Shown here: positions 1-14,000 of the stretch, one piece after another
How the letters are laid out: every line of letters begins with the position of its first letter
How positions within the stretch are numbered: position 1 is the first letter of the stretch
NCBI RefSeq assembly: GCF_002443255.2
Contig: NW_019211455.1
Coordinates: 46,832,863 to 46,896,862 of the forward strand
Length of the DNA: 64,000 nt
Source: Varroa destructor
Taxonomy: Eukaryota > Arthropoda > Arachnida > Mesostigmata > Varroidae
Direction: 5' to 3'
Notes under the pieces: generated by a model
Seen by the model: only the letters and a program-made list of their open reading frames with translations
What the model was told of the DNA's origin: nothing
Database searches by the model: none
Made by a program: the position numbers and the translations under genes

Positions 1-3000
1 GCTAAAAGCGTTCGTACACTGTTGGTCATTAAAGGATAGTACCTATTTCCTGCCGCCAGCAGTTTAGAGTTGAAGGGACCGGTTCATTACGCGCTGTAGC
101 CTTGTCCTTTTGAGAGTAGGGTACTGATAATAAACAACGGGTGAAGTCCTTCAAATTCTTAAAACATCCGGTGAGGTTTTTGCGCAATCCTGTTTTTTAA
201 AATGGATCATATTATCCGTTATTATGACTGCGCTGTAAACTTGGGATGAGACGCAGCATGGACAAGTGATAGAATAGAACGTTAATTCAATAAACCAAAT
301 AGGAGCATCACCTATTCATTAGATATATATCATTTGTATGAACTTGTCTCACTTTATGCTCAACCGTTCATGTGAAAATGTAACAGTTAATTGAAATTTT
401 ATGTACTTCTTAATCTTTTATCGTGAACAAAATTAGCAAAGGAAGCTGCTTGAAACGATCATACTCGAGGGCCTTATTTCTCAACAATATTCTTTTTGAC
501 AAAGCCACCTGCAGAGTGACAGTGGTTGATAGGACAACAAACCGAGCGTAATTTTCTCCATAGACATGATGCCTTTCGAAGAGCCACAATTACTAAAAGG
601 TTCCTGTCTATTATGGCTCATTTGTCAGCCAAAAGCTTCCTGTAAGAAATCGCCTATTCAATGAAACTGAGTACGTTTACTTCATGGGTCGGCATTTTGG
701 CTCATAACGTGCTGCATTGCTATTTAGTTTACGTTCTTAGTTTCAGCGAGGACATCTGCATACAGAAACACATGGAGTGCATATAGAACATATAGGTGGC
801 CAATAGATCGTTTTAGATCCACATGGTCCTACATACGTCACGCAAAACGAAGACTCGAATTCCGACTCTTGTTGGAAGCCGTGCTATACAACAATTCTAT
901 GGAGTAGCTTTCGGCCTGAGTTGATTCAGTGGCCGCAAGTTCTCACGCCAGTCAAATACCGTCCGTTCCAGTGCCTAAGCACGGCCTCAGTAACGTCAAA
1001 GGTACATACAACATGGTCTTTAGCATCTAACATTAATTTTCACCCCCTGGAGACCCTTCTTTGCTCAGGCTTGTTGACCCTCTTTCCGCCTTGTTCGTTA
1101 AATCCGCGATCCGTATCCAATACAACATGTTATTCAGGGTGTCAATCACTGCGCAAACGAATCATTTGTTTGCTTGCCAGAAAGCGATTTGTGAAGCTTT
1201 TTCTGGCTGAGCATTTCGTACCGAATCATGTCGGTGCGTGTCAGTTCATGCCACGCATCACGTAGCCATCCCACAGGACCACGATTCCAGCCAGTCGTTT
1301 CCAACTAACGACCGAATCTCGCTCGATGTGAAGATATATTTTATGTCGATGTTTTTAGCAATGTGCTTATTATGTATGTCTATGTATCTGACGTGTGTTT
1401 ATCACTGTATCCGGAGCACTTAGTGCATCGTATTTCGGTACTCGGCAGCGAATCGGCTATTGATCCTCTGCGGACAGAATGTACGATCATCGGAGCAAGA
1501 CGAGCTGAATCAAATCAATCGCGGGGTGGTCTCCTTTACATTACAGGGTTGAGTTTGAGCACGTCGTTTAATCGATGATGCTTAACGTATACTGCTGGCG
1601 GTAGATTTAATGGACTCGGATAGACTTCTGGCTAATTGTCGACACTTCTAGAAATCTGAGCATGATTTTTTGTTGCGGAAGAAACTGCGCCAGTTAGGGG
1701 GATTGATTCTAGATGAGAATAGATTGAAAAACGAAATGAACCCTTGGGGCGATGGACGCAATCATACTGGTTCAGCCTTTTTAGTTCTTCTTGTACTTAA
1801 GGCTCTCATTTGGCCTGCGCTGCAGCCCTGTTCCCATGCACATTCGCTGAGTGTGTTTTCCCGACAATCCAGAGTCAAACTCTGAGAGCCCTATCGGTTT
1901 ATTCGCTGATCGAAAACCAGGGGTAATAGACGAAGGTGTCTCGGTTGTAAGGGCTGTAAGTGGCAATTACCCGTTTCGAATGGGACTTTACGATTTTGGG
2001 AAAGTGTCCACAGCGGAACGCGCCTAAGCAGGACCAAGATCAGAACCTAGGTCGCTCTCCCTATTGGACTTTCACTCCTTCCATGTGACTATATGTCTGC
2101 GAAAGTCTGAAGCTATAGATATATATGACTGCCTATGTATATATGGTACGGAAACGCAGTAGCGGGATGACGTAGTGGCATGTCCTGTAGGCGAGTGTAC
2201 TCGGAACGACCCTAAACGATTCTAAATTAGAGAGGGAGCCTTGAGATGGGTAGAAGGCGCCATCGCAGTTGACTCGCGTATTACCGGGGCTTTTGCTAGA
2301 GCCGCAGTATTTGTTCTACACTCACAGCAGCTTAATGTTAGGGGATGCTTTTAGGGCCGTTCGGAGCACCGCGTACTTTCTCTCTTGAAGCTGCTTGCTT
2401 CGGACGTCGATGGCACCGTTAGATTCCCTCCACAGATTTAACAATAGCGATAGGATCAACCTACCGAAGTTGTATACTCAATTGGTCTTGGGAAAAGACA
2501 TGATCGCTAGTTGGTGTGTGATTGGTTTTAAATTTGGCGGGCTTTAAACTCTTGTTTACCTGCACGGCTATTTCTGCGCTTGTTGGTTGCTGATTGTTGT
2601 TGTTGACGGTCATGACGTTGAGAGTTGCTTACAGGCTGTTAGTTGCTGAGAACACGCGACTGCGGCTGGCCGACGCCCTGGTGGAGAAAGGAGTAACTAT
2701 GCGGTTTGTATTTGTAATGACCACTAATACACGATTCATAGGCTGAGGGCGGCTTATGGGCTAGAAAACGTAATCGAGTTGGCGAATTGGAGGGGGCAAC
2801 ATGCGGTTAAAAGGAGAATGGTTCTTGCTGTCATTGCTTATATGAGCGCCACCTCCATTGTTTATTGGATTCGCTTGTTTATGTTGTTTAGCTTTAATGT
2901 CTGTATGTATCATCATCTATGCAAATGTTCTCGCTAAGTAGTTTTAGCTGATAGTTTCTCGTTTAATGATGAACACAATTAATAGAACGATTCAAGTGTG

Positions 3001-3780
3001 ATCAATGACCACGATGATGTACTCCGTTGTAAACGAATTTAGGTTTATGTTGGACACTGACAATAAATTGAGCCCCGCATCAAAGCCGCGACCCAGCTAT
3101 GCTCAACCCTGGACAATAAAGTCTATCTATTATTTATGCTGCCACAATGTGGATAACGTCAACAGGCTGCCTATATCTTTAAATCCTACCAACGCCGCGA
3201 AGAGATTTAAAGCGTTTACCAGTACAAGTTATAGCTACTATTCAGAAAGTTGCGCTAACACCGTCATCAGCACGCGTGTAGGTAGGTAGCATTGACAAAC
3301 CGTAAGTCCAAAGTCATAATTCCATCACGTGGCGCATCATTGGCCACTACAACACGCATAGAATATGCGCCCTCTAGATATTTCGATATGGCATTGCGAA
3401 AACCCCTGCGGTGTGTATCTCTACGAAGAGAGGTTACTACTAGTCGACCCAGTCGCTTCTCCTTGAAGTATAAATACAGCCAGTTACAATCGTACAACTC
3501 CATCTACCCTACTCAAGTAAGACAGAAGCTCAAATCGCGGTCGTCCAAGGAGACAACGCAGCTCGCCCATCTCTTGATAGGAAACTGCTGCCTCTAATAA
3601 GAAGGCGCACACAACACGCATTGCTATGCCACACATTATCTAGTGCACATATCTCTGTGATTTAGTCACGTGCGCCGGTACTGTGGAGGTCTCTAACTTT
3701 TTCGGCTGCCACAAGTTCAGATGTGCGTTCTGGTGTATGAGCGTCTGTTAGTGACCGTGCTGAGCCTTATTCTCACTACC
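1..3780. other. Intergenic or intronic DNA, no gene supported
   Basis: This stretch is mixed and somewhat A+T-rich. It contains a few open frames of up to 114 codons on both strands. None has a recognisable domain, a coherent exon structure or a convincing start context. No transposase, reverse transcriptase, tRNA or rRNA signature was seen. Confidence 0.6.
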
Positions 3781-4900
3781 TCTAACAGTGAGTAGTTCAT
3801 GCGACGTCAATGCATCCTTTCTTGCTGCTCCACCCCTACATTCAAGCCCATACAGTTCCTACGCTTCCCCGCTACGACGACTAGCTCTACAGTGCTCAAC
3901 GAAGCAGGCCCGTTGCTCGTCTGTCCTGTCATGTATGCTTCACTTCGTCGCTGTATCTCCGAGCTGGGTTGTTCTTTGTCCGCTGTCCCTGTACTCCCCC
4001 CTTCATCCCCTCCTCGTACGCTTGTATCTTGTCCATCCTAGCTTGAACATAAGTGTTGAAGCAAAGGTCGCAATCGAAGGTGGACAGCGTTTTCGACAAG
4101 CTGACCACTACCCTGACACTGTAACCCGTACAGTGTCGTCCTCGTCGTCCCTGACTTCTGTGCCTGTACTGCCTCGCTGGTATCGTGTGCGAACATTGCT
4201 CCGCCAAGCGAGAGCTCCGGTCTATCGGTACGAACTTTACAAGCAGCTGACACATTTACATGGACGCTCACTATCACAAAGAGAGATCCCCAGTACTATA
4301 GTCACTCGACCGGCATATTGTAAGGGACTGACCGACGGTCAGCCGAAACAACCTCAAAGGAAAAGTACATATCCCCTTTTGCTGTTATACATGCGTGTGC
4401 GGTGGGCTGGGACTCTGTGTGATGCGTCGGGGTCAATCAAGTAGGCGTATTGGCAGGAAGCGGCGAAAGGATTGTAAGGATAAGACGAGTGAAAGCAGGA
4501 ACCAAAAGGACCCTTGGCGAGGTGAGGCGCCTCGAGGAAACTGCGACGCAACGACCGTCGCTGCCACCCGGGATAATTTACGATATAAACAAAAGGCTTC
4601 CTTCTCGATTGGGCCTGCTCGGCTTTGCTCTGCTGGATAAGACAGTCGAACGGCACTGACTATTTCCGGTCGGTCCACCGCTCGTACAGGCTACTAGTGG
4701 CAAGTAACTATTGTGCTGGCCACAAACAACGGCGGCTAGGTAGCTTTTAGACCGTAGAAGATCCTCTTCGTTGGATTGGCTCCGTTGAGCCAGTACTTTC
4801 CGGGTCTGTGTACATTGGGGTGGGTTTCTCACGGTCGGGGATTGGCGGGCGCCTGGTGTGCCAATGTCAGAAAGACGGCACGTCGACAAGCTTGATTAAG
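3781..4900. other. GC-richer, stop-poor island with strand-composition switch
   Basis: Long open frames overlap here in four or five of the six frames, the largest spanning 3788-4444 on the plus strand. That is expected where stop codons are rare because of base composition and does not by itself indicate a gene. The plus strand is pyrimidine-rich on the left (about 3,790-4,040) and purine-rich on the right (about 4,430-4,520). The pattern resembles an arthropod promoter or 5' leader, but no TATA box or recognisable coding exon was found. Confidence 0.4.
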
Positions 4901-5363
4901 CATGTACGTGAAGTTCAAGAGGCTGTGTAACTTGTTGACAAGAACACAATTGTAACATATTTCTAACTAACAGAATGCTTTCAGCAAGAAGATACGATTT
5001 CTTAGAGAGAAAATTTGTCTCCGGAACATTTTTTGCGAATAAATGTAGATTGTTTGCTGAAGATAGGTTACTTTAAGTTTTATGAGCACTAGGGCGGAAT
5101 TTGTGAGATTTAAGATTTCCTTGGGGCGTTGAAGATATGTCCGTTGGTATTTCTATTTGAGCTTTAATGTAGGAGGGACCCGTCAGCCAGGTGAACTACA
5201 ACCACTTCATCGAATAATCGATATGCAGTTTTATACTCATTGGGCAAGAAGGAGGGCTAGCGCTTTCGTGCAGAGGGCAATACGAGGCAAGACCTCTTTT
5301 CATGTGACTTAGGTACATATTGACGCGCAAATATACAGGGCGAGACGAAATTCTCTTAATAAG

Positions 5364-5384
5364 TATATATATACATATATATAT
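5364..5384. repeat. TA-type microsatellite
   Basis: An imperfect run of TA dinucleotides is interrupted by one TACA unit. It is one of about ten TA tracts in the window. Confidence 0.85.
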
Positions 5385-7612
5385 GCATCTACAAGCACTA
5401 TGTTTTAGGTATATATGTTGTACAGATATACAGTTAATAATAATTGAATAAGGTGGTGCAAGGAGGTCATATGTACTTTGTCGACTTTTGATTCGATAGC
5501 AATAATCTCACATTGTTCATACACGAGGTACCTGCTAAATACTGCAATATATAGGATAAAAATACGTAAATTGATTAATTAATGAAATTAGTACTCACAG
5601 ACAGCCAGAAACCTTTTGCCCCATCTCGTATACGCAGTTGGTAACCCTGTGAAGGTATGCTAAACAGCGTTAATATTAGCCCGCGTCCAAACCCTGGCAC
5701 GTCCTAATCAATCTACAGGTTGAATCTGTCTCGTTCAGTCATTTGGACGCCCCATAAAACCCCCCAGTGCATGATTGCTTCTGCATACGCAGTCAACATA
5801 GATGGCAAATCAGTGACTTAGCGTAAACTGAATGTCTATTTTAACTGTGTACATCCGCTCTTAGAAGCAATCGTTCAATCAATATCGGCGGTGCGTTTTA
5901 GCTTAACAGTTTTGGTGGTAATAGCAAGACGCGCGTACCTATAGCAGCTGGCCAGCCTGAGACGGTCCGTGAGTAACAACATCAGCAAGGATATCGCTGT
6001 GTAGTCTGCTAAGCTCCGCCGCTGTTTGGTGGGCCGGCGCAGTATTTAGCACTAATGCTTTTCGGCCGTGGTCACCAATTTGCCCATGCCATGTTTGTTA
6101 TTCATATGAGATAAAGGCAAAATTGTAAAGTTGTGAAACCGTCGAGCCGACACCGATCGATATTACTTCCTTTGAGTTCCTACAGCCTCATTTTAAAAGT
6201 GGTTTAATAGTTGTATGTAGTGAAGCTCGGAGGGTTATTGCGGTAAAAGTACAGACGGTGAAAAAAGTCGGCCAAGCGTTGCATCGAACTAAGTGGCTTC
6301 GTTCTGTATAGTCGAAGCATAACGCTTGTAATGGCGGGTAGATTTAGAGAAAAGAAAGCAATTTTTCATGTGCTATTAATAAACAGGCGGCCTAGGGGAC
6401 CTTGTGTCATCTGTCGTCATGAAGATTAAGGCGGCATCAGCAGCCTGTGAATTGTAGGAACACCTCGACAATACGAGCCTTAGTCAGATTGCTTACCGAC
6501 GATAAAATCTATGAACACCTGACGTAATATCCGTATTGAGTCCTGGCGTAAGCGATAACTCCAAAATGTGTGCACCAAATTTAACCAGATGTAACCAAAA
6601 GTGAATTCTAAATCCCTTTAGTCATCGCATTGAACTTTACACTACAAGTAGACTTTTATTAGTATCCAAAGGTGACCTTTATTTCACAGTAGTCATATAT
6701 TACAACATGGCTTAAAGCTAATTGTAATCATTTTTATAGTTGGGGCTCTCCTCAAGCAGAAGCTTCACAAGCACTTTTGATGCCTCGGCTACCAAGGCGA
6801 TCACGATCGTTTCGAACTTGGTGGGATCCATTGGCATAGCATATTTACTATGATTGGCTTATTAAACATCTAAGATCCTCACGAAGTGGATATATGGGCC
6901 TGATAACAACAAATCTTCTGAAAACACCACATCTTATAGCCTAAATACGTAAATATATAATATGTAAATACGGTCTATCCTCGTTTTTAAATAAGGGCGC
7001 TGTACTTCCAAGCGATATATGTATTTATTCAAGAACTACAATAGTATTACACTTATAAATAAGGTCCCTTGGCAACGAGACGGCAGAAGCTGTATTACGT
7101 AATGAATTTATTTCTACCATTTTAGAAATGCGTAAATCTCCACGGCCGAGTCAATAATAGTCACTTTATCATAAATAGATTACGAAGTTCTCTTTGGAAA
7201 TAAATTACTATGAAACGTAAGACAAAAGATCATGATCCCCAGAGGAGACAATTACACACCTTGGTAGGCACGCTAACATGTTATTGCCTTCGCTCCGCTT
7301 CGTCACCAGGCCCATTGAAGATTGCGAGGCTTCTTGTTCCTAAATACCATCGAAACGACCTGAAGGGATCGACGTACATTTTGTGAGCTATCCATACGAC
7401 AATCCTGTCCAAAACTTAGAACGAAAAGGGATTACAAAGGGTGATTAAGCAGATAACCCGTTGAAGTCACCTTCGCGTCTATCCTCACGCCAACCGCACG
7501 ACTGCTCATCCAGCCTATGGGTTTTACGGTCAAAACCAAGATTATATATAATTTTAATGTCGCATGTTAATCATACTGGTTCTATGGAGCGGCGTCCCGC
7601 TTCGGTGGCGAT

Positions 7613-7632
7613 TTATTATTATTATTATTATA
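7613..7632. repeat. TTA trinucleotide microsatellite
   Basis: About six and a half consecutive TAT/TTA units are visible directly. Confidence 0.9.
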
Positions 7633-7763
7633 CGACACTAAATTTCTCGATAGCGTCGAAGTGACCTGACGTCAGATGCCTTGAGCCTGTAATAGCTCTT
7701 TGACTTGACCTCAATGTTAGCATCATCATCTAAATCGATCTTTGATGTTATTAATCATATTTC

Positions 7764-7784
7764 TATATATGTATATATATATAT
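7764..7784. repeat. TA-type microsatellite
   Basis: A TA dinucleotide tract with one GTA interruption, in A+T-rich DNA. Confidence 0.85.
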
Positions 7785-10700
7785 CAATAAAAATACATAT
7801 AAATCACTCTTGTGAAGCCTGTCATACTTTCTTATTTATTACAGTTTCACCTTCATCACATGTTTACGGGATATTCCTTTCTATCGTTTGCCAGGTTTAC
7901 TCCTGTACAGTTCACCAAATTGGCCCCATTATGTAACAGATGGAAGCGGAGAACATTCAGATCATTTTTCGTGGCTTCGGACTTTCTCTACTAGCTGCGC
8001 TGAGTAAGTGGTAAAGCATGCATAATTTTTCTAGGCCTTTGCCTATCTTCTCTATTCACAAATTAATTTCACCAGCGTAAGTCAATCATCTACCTACTGA
8101 TGGCCGATTTGGTATCAGTCGCCAAGGCCTTGTCGGTGGCTGTAAATGCCACTCGGGTTGAACCGAACCAAAATAAACAGCAAAATCTCCAGTTTGCGTT
8201 AGGAGGCAGTAGGAGCAGTCAAGCGTACCCGAATTTTTGGCGGAAATCTCCGTGCGTCAGAGCTTTCATCGTTCGTTGTGAGGGAGAAGCTGAGTCGCGG
8301 CCGAAGTCGCTTTCGACAATCGTGAAACGTTAGCCTGGCGATCGCTACCGAGAATCAAGCCGTTCAACATCTGCTGTAGCTATCAATAAACCAGTGAGTT
8401 AGTCGACCACAATGTATGATACCCAATCTCACTGGTCCGCGTACTTCATAGTCCTGGTTTAGCCCTAGTAGTTGTTCCTTGTTCTTATGCATGTGTCAAA
8501 ACCTACAACCCGTCGTGACTTGCACCTTTAATCGAATAACAGCAAGAACAGTTGACGTTCATAAGATATTCGGCCGATTCCGCTTTTGGCGTTCTGCTAA
8601 ATCATACGTTGGCTCGTAACTCTCCTTCATCCCCATTTCCTATGTTTTGCTTCCCGTCACACATCACACCCCCGAGCTTCACGGTGTTGGCGACGGTTCC
8701 GGATCTTGAACGCGCGCATTAAACCTGGTCGCTCAAACGACCGAACAGAACAGCTTTATGTGGCGTCTCAATGTACACGGGATGAGGCAAAAGCCTTTTG
8801 ACAGTTTGAAGAAAGCGTCTTGACAGTTTGAGAAAAATAAATGTAAATATTTAGAATATCACGTCCGGTACCGGAGTTAAGCATTGCTTTAAGCGATTGG
8901 ATCCATTCAACACATAAGAAATTTAATACAAGAGGTTTTTTATAAACTCCACGAAGATTTTTGCGTCGCCCTGTACGGTTATTGTCGGATGACATCATTA
9001 TGGCACTAGGGGCGTTCAGAGGCTTTGCGTACAGTCAAAGGGTGATAGGGAATGATTAAGTTGCGATTACAGATTCAACCAGGGGACAATAGCACTCGCT
9101 CACCCAATACCATACCACTAATGTGAATTACGTGGGTTGAGCTGGATCGACGAAACCTGCTAGTATTGCTGCTGCTGGTTGAGTTTTGAACAGGCAAAGT
9201 GGGCAAAATCGATTTTGCCGTATTTTTTGGCCGCTGGGTTATGCGCTATCAGTTATACAGTTGGTGGCTATATAGAATCACTTTTTATGGTGAAATGTTA
9301 CCAGAGTGTAGTACGAACGTTATACGGTTATATGGTATTTGTGTCATAGGAACCTGATGTAGTTAGGATGCTTGGCGATTCTACCAGTCTGTAATGGTTT
9401 GGCGAAGAACTTCTTAGCTGTAATAAGTATGAGTTCTAACCAACTAGCGACCTGGCCCGAAATCACCCTGTCTTAGGTACATCAATTCAAATAACCAATG
9501 CAGTCGAGTGGCCTTACGGGTTATAATCGCTAGGTTCAGTTGTATGTGATAGCTGAGTGTGTCCTGTGCCCACTGCGAATGTCTCCAGCAGACTATAGAT
9601 TGAAGTATGGAGCTTTTATTCGTTTATAGCAGCACTTATTTAGCTATCGGCTGTAGCTACTGCTGCTGCAAGACGACCGGCGTAACGACAGAACAAAAGA
9701 TCAGGGCCGGCGCGTTTCCTTCGCTCTTCAGCCCCACGGGATTAAAGGATCCAATAATTTCACAGCCATTGACTTCAGGAACGCTCGTGAGCACAGTTTG
9801 CAGCAGCCAGGATTAGCTTCCGTTACGGACGACTCGTTACTTTTGCGATAGGGAAACGACTAAAGGCTTGTTTAAGCTCGTTTTGTTCTTCTCCCATTTA
9901 CCCTTGTATATCAACGTGATTCAGTTTCCTCAATGAGGAGATTCGCCAATCAGTTTTAGACACATTGGGTAACATCGTTCGTTGCAACAGCGGCATACCC
10001 TCGTGTGAACATGATAGGGTTTACATCGATTAGTTCAGTCTTTCCATACGTCTATATCTACAAGCGATATCGAGTCTAACGCACGGTTGTTAACAATGTC
10101 TTCAGGAATGTCGATGGCCGGCGAAAATCCTCGTTATAAGGATATTTGACGCATTGCGGAAATCTGATGAGAGCTTGGAACAAGGCGAAATCCGGGTACT
10201 ATCGTTATTGCCGTAGTCTTCACGGTGCAACGGCACGGAATGAAAGGATTGGTTTAGTTGTCTCGTTGTTCTATCTATTGTCCGGCTGTGAGCGAAACAA
10301 GAACCCTATAAACAGAATTTAGGCTATGTGCGGCCGATATGATTATTAATATCTTGCGTACATATAACTGTTAAAGAAGCGTTAAAGGCGGTTTATGGGC
10401 TTGGTGCCTACGTCGTTGTACTTCCACTTGAGGCGAAAACATCGAGATGCTGACCGAAGCTGACTTCGGGCGTTCGTCTAGATGTAAAGAATTATTTAGA
10501 AAGAGCGTTTGCGGTGCCATAATGAAAAGGTATAACTTGAAAAAGTTAAACTGTTTACTCCCAGTCGACTTCATCGATTCTGCCATATTTTCTAGAACCC
10601 TGACAGGTAATTCAGTACAAAAAGAAATTGAAGTTTGTAGTTCTTGTTGAGGCTGCAATCCACTAGCAACTTAAGTTTTGGATGGTGCATCTGGTCTTCT

Positions 10701-11011
10701 TTCCTTTAAGAAACTCGTAAAGTTTTCATTTAAGCACACGAAAAAACGTATAAATAGTAAAAGTTATCGAAGAGTATTAAGACCGGTTGGCTCAACGTTC
10801 AATTTTGATAAGAGGCTAAGTATCGAGTCTCTACTTAATGGCCGATTATCTAACTCACTAACTTTGCTTTTTTTTTAAGTTCCTATCGACCTAACCAGTA
10901 TTCAGTCCTTCAAATTATGACAAAAGAAAGTCTTGGTTTGGTTTAAGCACATCGTTTCTTCCGCCCCGTTTAGCTGAAGTTCATTTAAATACAATAGATG
11001 CATCTGGTGCA

Positions 11012-11031
11012 TAGCTAGCTAGCTAGCTAGC
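11012..11031. repeat. (TAGC)5 tetranucleotide repeat
   Basis: Five perfect copies of TAGC sit head to tail. The unit is part of the self-complementary CTAG/GCTA series, so the tract can fold on itself. Confidence 0.95.
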
Positions 11032-14000
11032 AGCATCTTGAGCCCTCTACTAACTACAAACGGCAGCAAGTCAATATGATATAGGAAAACCTGGGCTGGT
11101 TATGGTCGCGGTGGCCTGAACTGAAACGGACCGCAAAAGATAATCACACCATTTCTCATCTTTATCTATTTCTCGATAGTCTCCAAAACGACGCCTGCTT
11201 TCGTGTTATTTCTGCTGTAATTAACTGGATCCGTTAGTAATAATGACTTCGATGAGCCGAACAAAAAAATACCGTATGTGCAACGCAGATAACTTTTCCG
11301 AAGAGACGTTTGCGCAGATTTTTGACGCTTGAGCCCACGGCTTCTGTCGTCGACCATACTGGATGTGGAACAACTCTTGACAGCCCACGATTGCGAGTGG
11401 TGGCCAAGGAACGTGTATGATTCCAATACGCTAGCACATTACACATCGAAAGTGTACCAGATGGGCAGCTACTGGTCGCGTGTGTGCGAAAAAGGGCGTC
11501 GCGTAAAAGTACAAAAAGACGGACCACTTTGCCGGCTCTCTTCTCGCAAAGGGCTGTGGGACTTTGTGAGCTTTACCGCGGCTGTGCGAATTTATTCTTC
11601 GGGTTTTGGATCGGTTGAGAGGTTCCTAGAATCGTTCTATTGCTGTTATTACACTGTTGATGTCGTTCGGGTTGTCTGTCAGTTTCCCAGCAGGAAACTC
11701 GTTGAAGGCTCGTCACCAGGGCGGAACCCCTCTTAGCAAACGTGAACTCAACAGCATTGTCTTTTCTTGTACCTCAACCCCACATTTTGGATTGCCCCGC
11801 CAAGTCCTTCAAGCTCCTCTAGGACTACAGAAACGGGAAATGACGGGACACTAGAGAAAGTGGAGGCGTTTGGTTGTGTCCACTCAAGAAACGAACAGTG
11901 GGTCCTGCGCCGATGAAGATTTCTAAAGATAACGCGCACCAGCTTCAAAGCATTGAAAGACGCGCCAGTAATAGCCAAACGCATCACCTAATATCATCTC
12001 TTACGACGACGACCCACGAAGATTCGGGTGTCCCACGTGTGTGGGATTTCATTGTCTGTTAGTGCCTACCGGAATCGTCAATCGGAAGAAACCCATCAAC
12101 GAAATGGCTACCGCAAGCAGAAGCGCTCTGCTGAGCCATGAGAAAGAGAGAGAAGAGCGACAATGCTCTCATTACGATAACCACGTATCATAGTCCTTAT
12201 CATCATTATCATGTAGGTACGATAAAAGTATCTTTTGCGTACATTAAAGTGCGAAAAATCTAACGATTGATGTGGTCACCTTTAGAGGCTAACATAAAGG
12301 GATTCTATTTTTGAGCTATAGTGAACTTTATCAGCGTTAGCACCTCTGCTTCGTTCGGTTCCCGAAAGAAACGCGGAGAGCTCGCCTCGCCGCGGAAACT
12401 TAACATTGCTGTTTCCTGCAACGTTGTTGATGCCGTTTGAGGCGTTAGAGTTCCTGGAATCGCGGAATTGCATTAGACAACGAGGTGGTAACGACACTCA
12501 ACAAAAGCCATTGATAACTCGAGCTAGATTGAGCTCCCATCACTAGATTGGAAGACATACACCGTTGGCAACATTCCAGTTCGAAAGTGTTCTTAAGACG
12601 CTATATAATAGGTATATTTAATTTAATTAAAGTAAAGAGATAAACAGATGTGAGCAGTGAATACTATAATAACTAAATGGTGTATGGTCGTCATCTGTTT
12701 TATCCACCAGGCAAGACAATAAAATGCCAGCTACTGAACGCATCAAAAAATGTCATTTTCCTACTTATTCGTTCAGTGGTTTCTCCCTTTAAGACAATTA
12801 GATTGCTCCTTATTGATATCTTTCCTAACCAAATGGCATTTTTCTATATTCTACCATTGTCACAGTTTCAAATATTTCATTGCCATATGACTGTCAATTA
12901 TTATATCATGCTTTAGCAGGGTCTGGTCATTTTATCTCTAATTTGTTTTAAACTTAGACTTTTCCTTGATAATCAATATGGCTTACAAAGGCAAGTTTTC
13001 TCATCTGCTTCACGCTATTACATGGAGCTAATTGCGAAAGCAGTGGTCACAGATACCGAGAGCCCTCTAATGTAATTATATGCTAGACATGATGACACGA
13101 GAGAAAAAAATGTCTTCCGGAGGCCTTATGCAGGACTGAGCACTCCCAGCCCGTTCAGCCTGTCGTATTACTGTCAAATTGTAAAACGAGTTAAGACGAG
13201 AGGGCCACTAAAAAGACAAGCACGACATGGATAGCCCCGATCGCCCAACCGTTCTAAGATCAGGTCATCATTCACATAATTCCCATTAATCTGACACCGA
13301 CAGCTTAGAGAGAGACAGGAAAGCAGAACGAATAGAAAGGAAATCTATGAGGATGAAGTATCTTGTACCAAGCGCACTGAGAGATTCCTCGACAAGTCCA
13401 ATCATGTTAATTAAGCGTAAATCTGAATTTTTAATGTAGGTTGCCACTACTCTGGCAGTGGCTTGAGGCTGCCACGGTACTGCCGCCCCCTGGTCATTTC
13501 TTTAAGCAGCACGACCATTAGCTTGCGCCAGCCGTTGTAATATGACAACGAGTTGTGTACTAGCAGCGACTTAATGGACGACTTTCACCCCATTCCAACA
13601 CTTCCTATTGCTCTACCCTAATTTACCCCCCGCCCCCCAGCTGCTGTGAACCGTTTGCCAAACCCATAAATTAGCGCTCGTGGTTTTCGTTTGTGTATAC
13701 ATGTATATCTGTACGATCTATTTTTATATCTCTGTGTGTTTAAAGCAAGCATGGTCAAGCTGGAACTAATGAGCAAGCGGCAGTTGTTGCACTAGATTGC
13801 AGTAACGTCAGAAGCAGTTTATAACGGCATAAATCTATCGGCGCTATCTGTGCCCGCCGGCAACACACTGTATTGTGTTGTGGGAGGTTTGGAGAGCATA
13901 TACTAAGACAAGTGGGGTTATTCCGCCGAAACGGTGCTATGACCAGGACCAGTAGAGTGTCACGAGAGCCGCTCTTCCTGCGCATTTTTCTGTCCTTCTC

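Noticed and set aside
3788..4444. 218-codon plus-strand ORF, the longest single frame in the window
   Set aside because: Several other frames on both strands are open over the same bases, the product is Ser/Leu/Arg-rich without any domain, and the DNA is pyrimidine- and GC-rich. Low stop density explains it.
7940..8333. Two-exon gene joined by a 72-base intron (8,004-8,075)
   Set aside because: The donor and acceptor look good, but joining the ATG-starting exon in its own phase gives an immediate stop. The downstream 77-codon frame needs a different phase.
11329..11736. 135-codon plus-strand ORF as a possible transposase fragment
   Set aside because: No catalytic triad, helix-turn-helix or terminal repeats could be seen, and two minus-strand frames overlap it.
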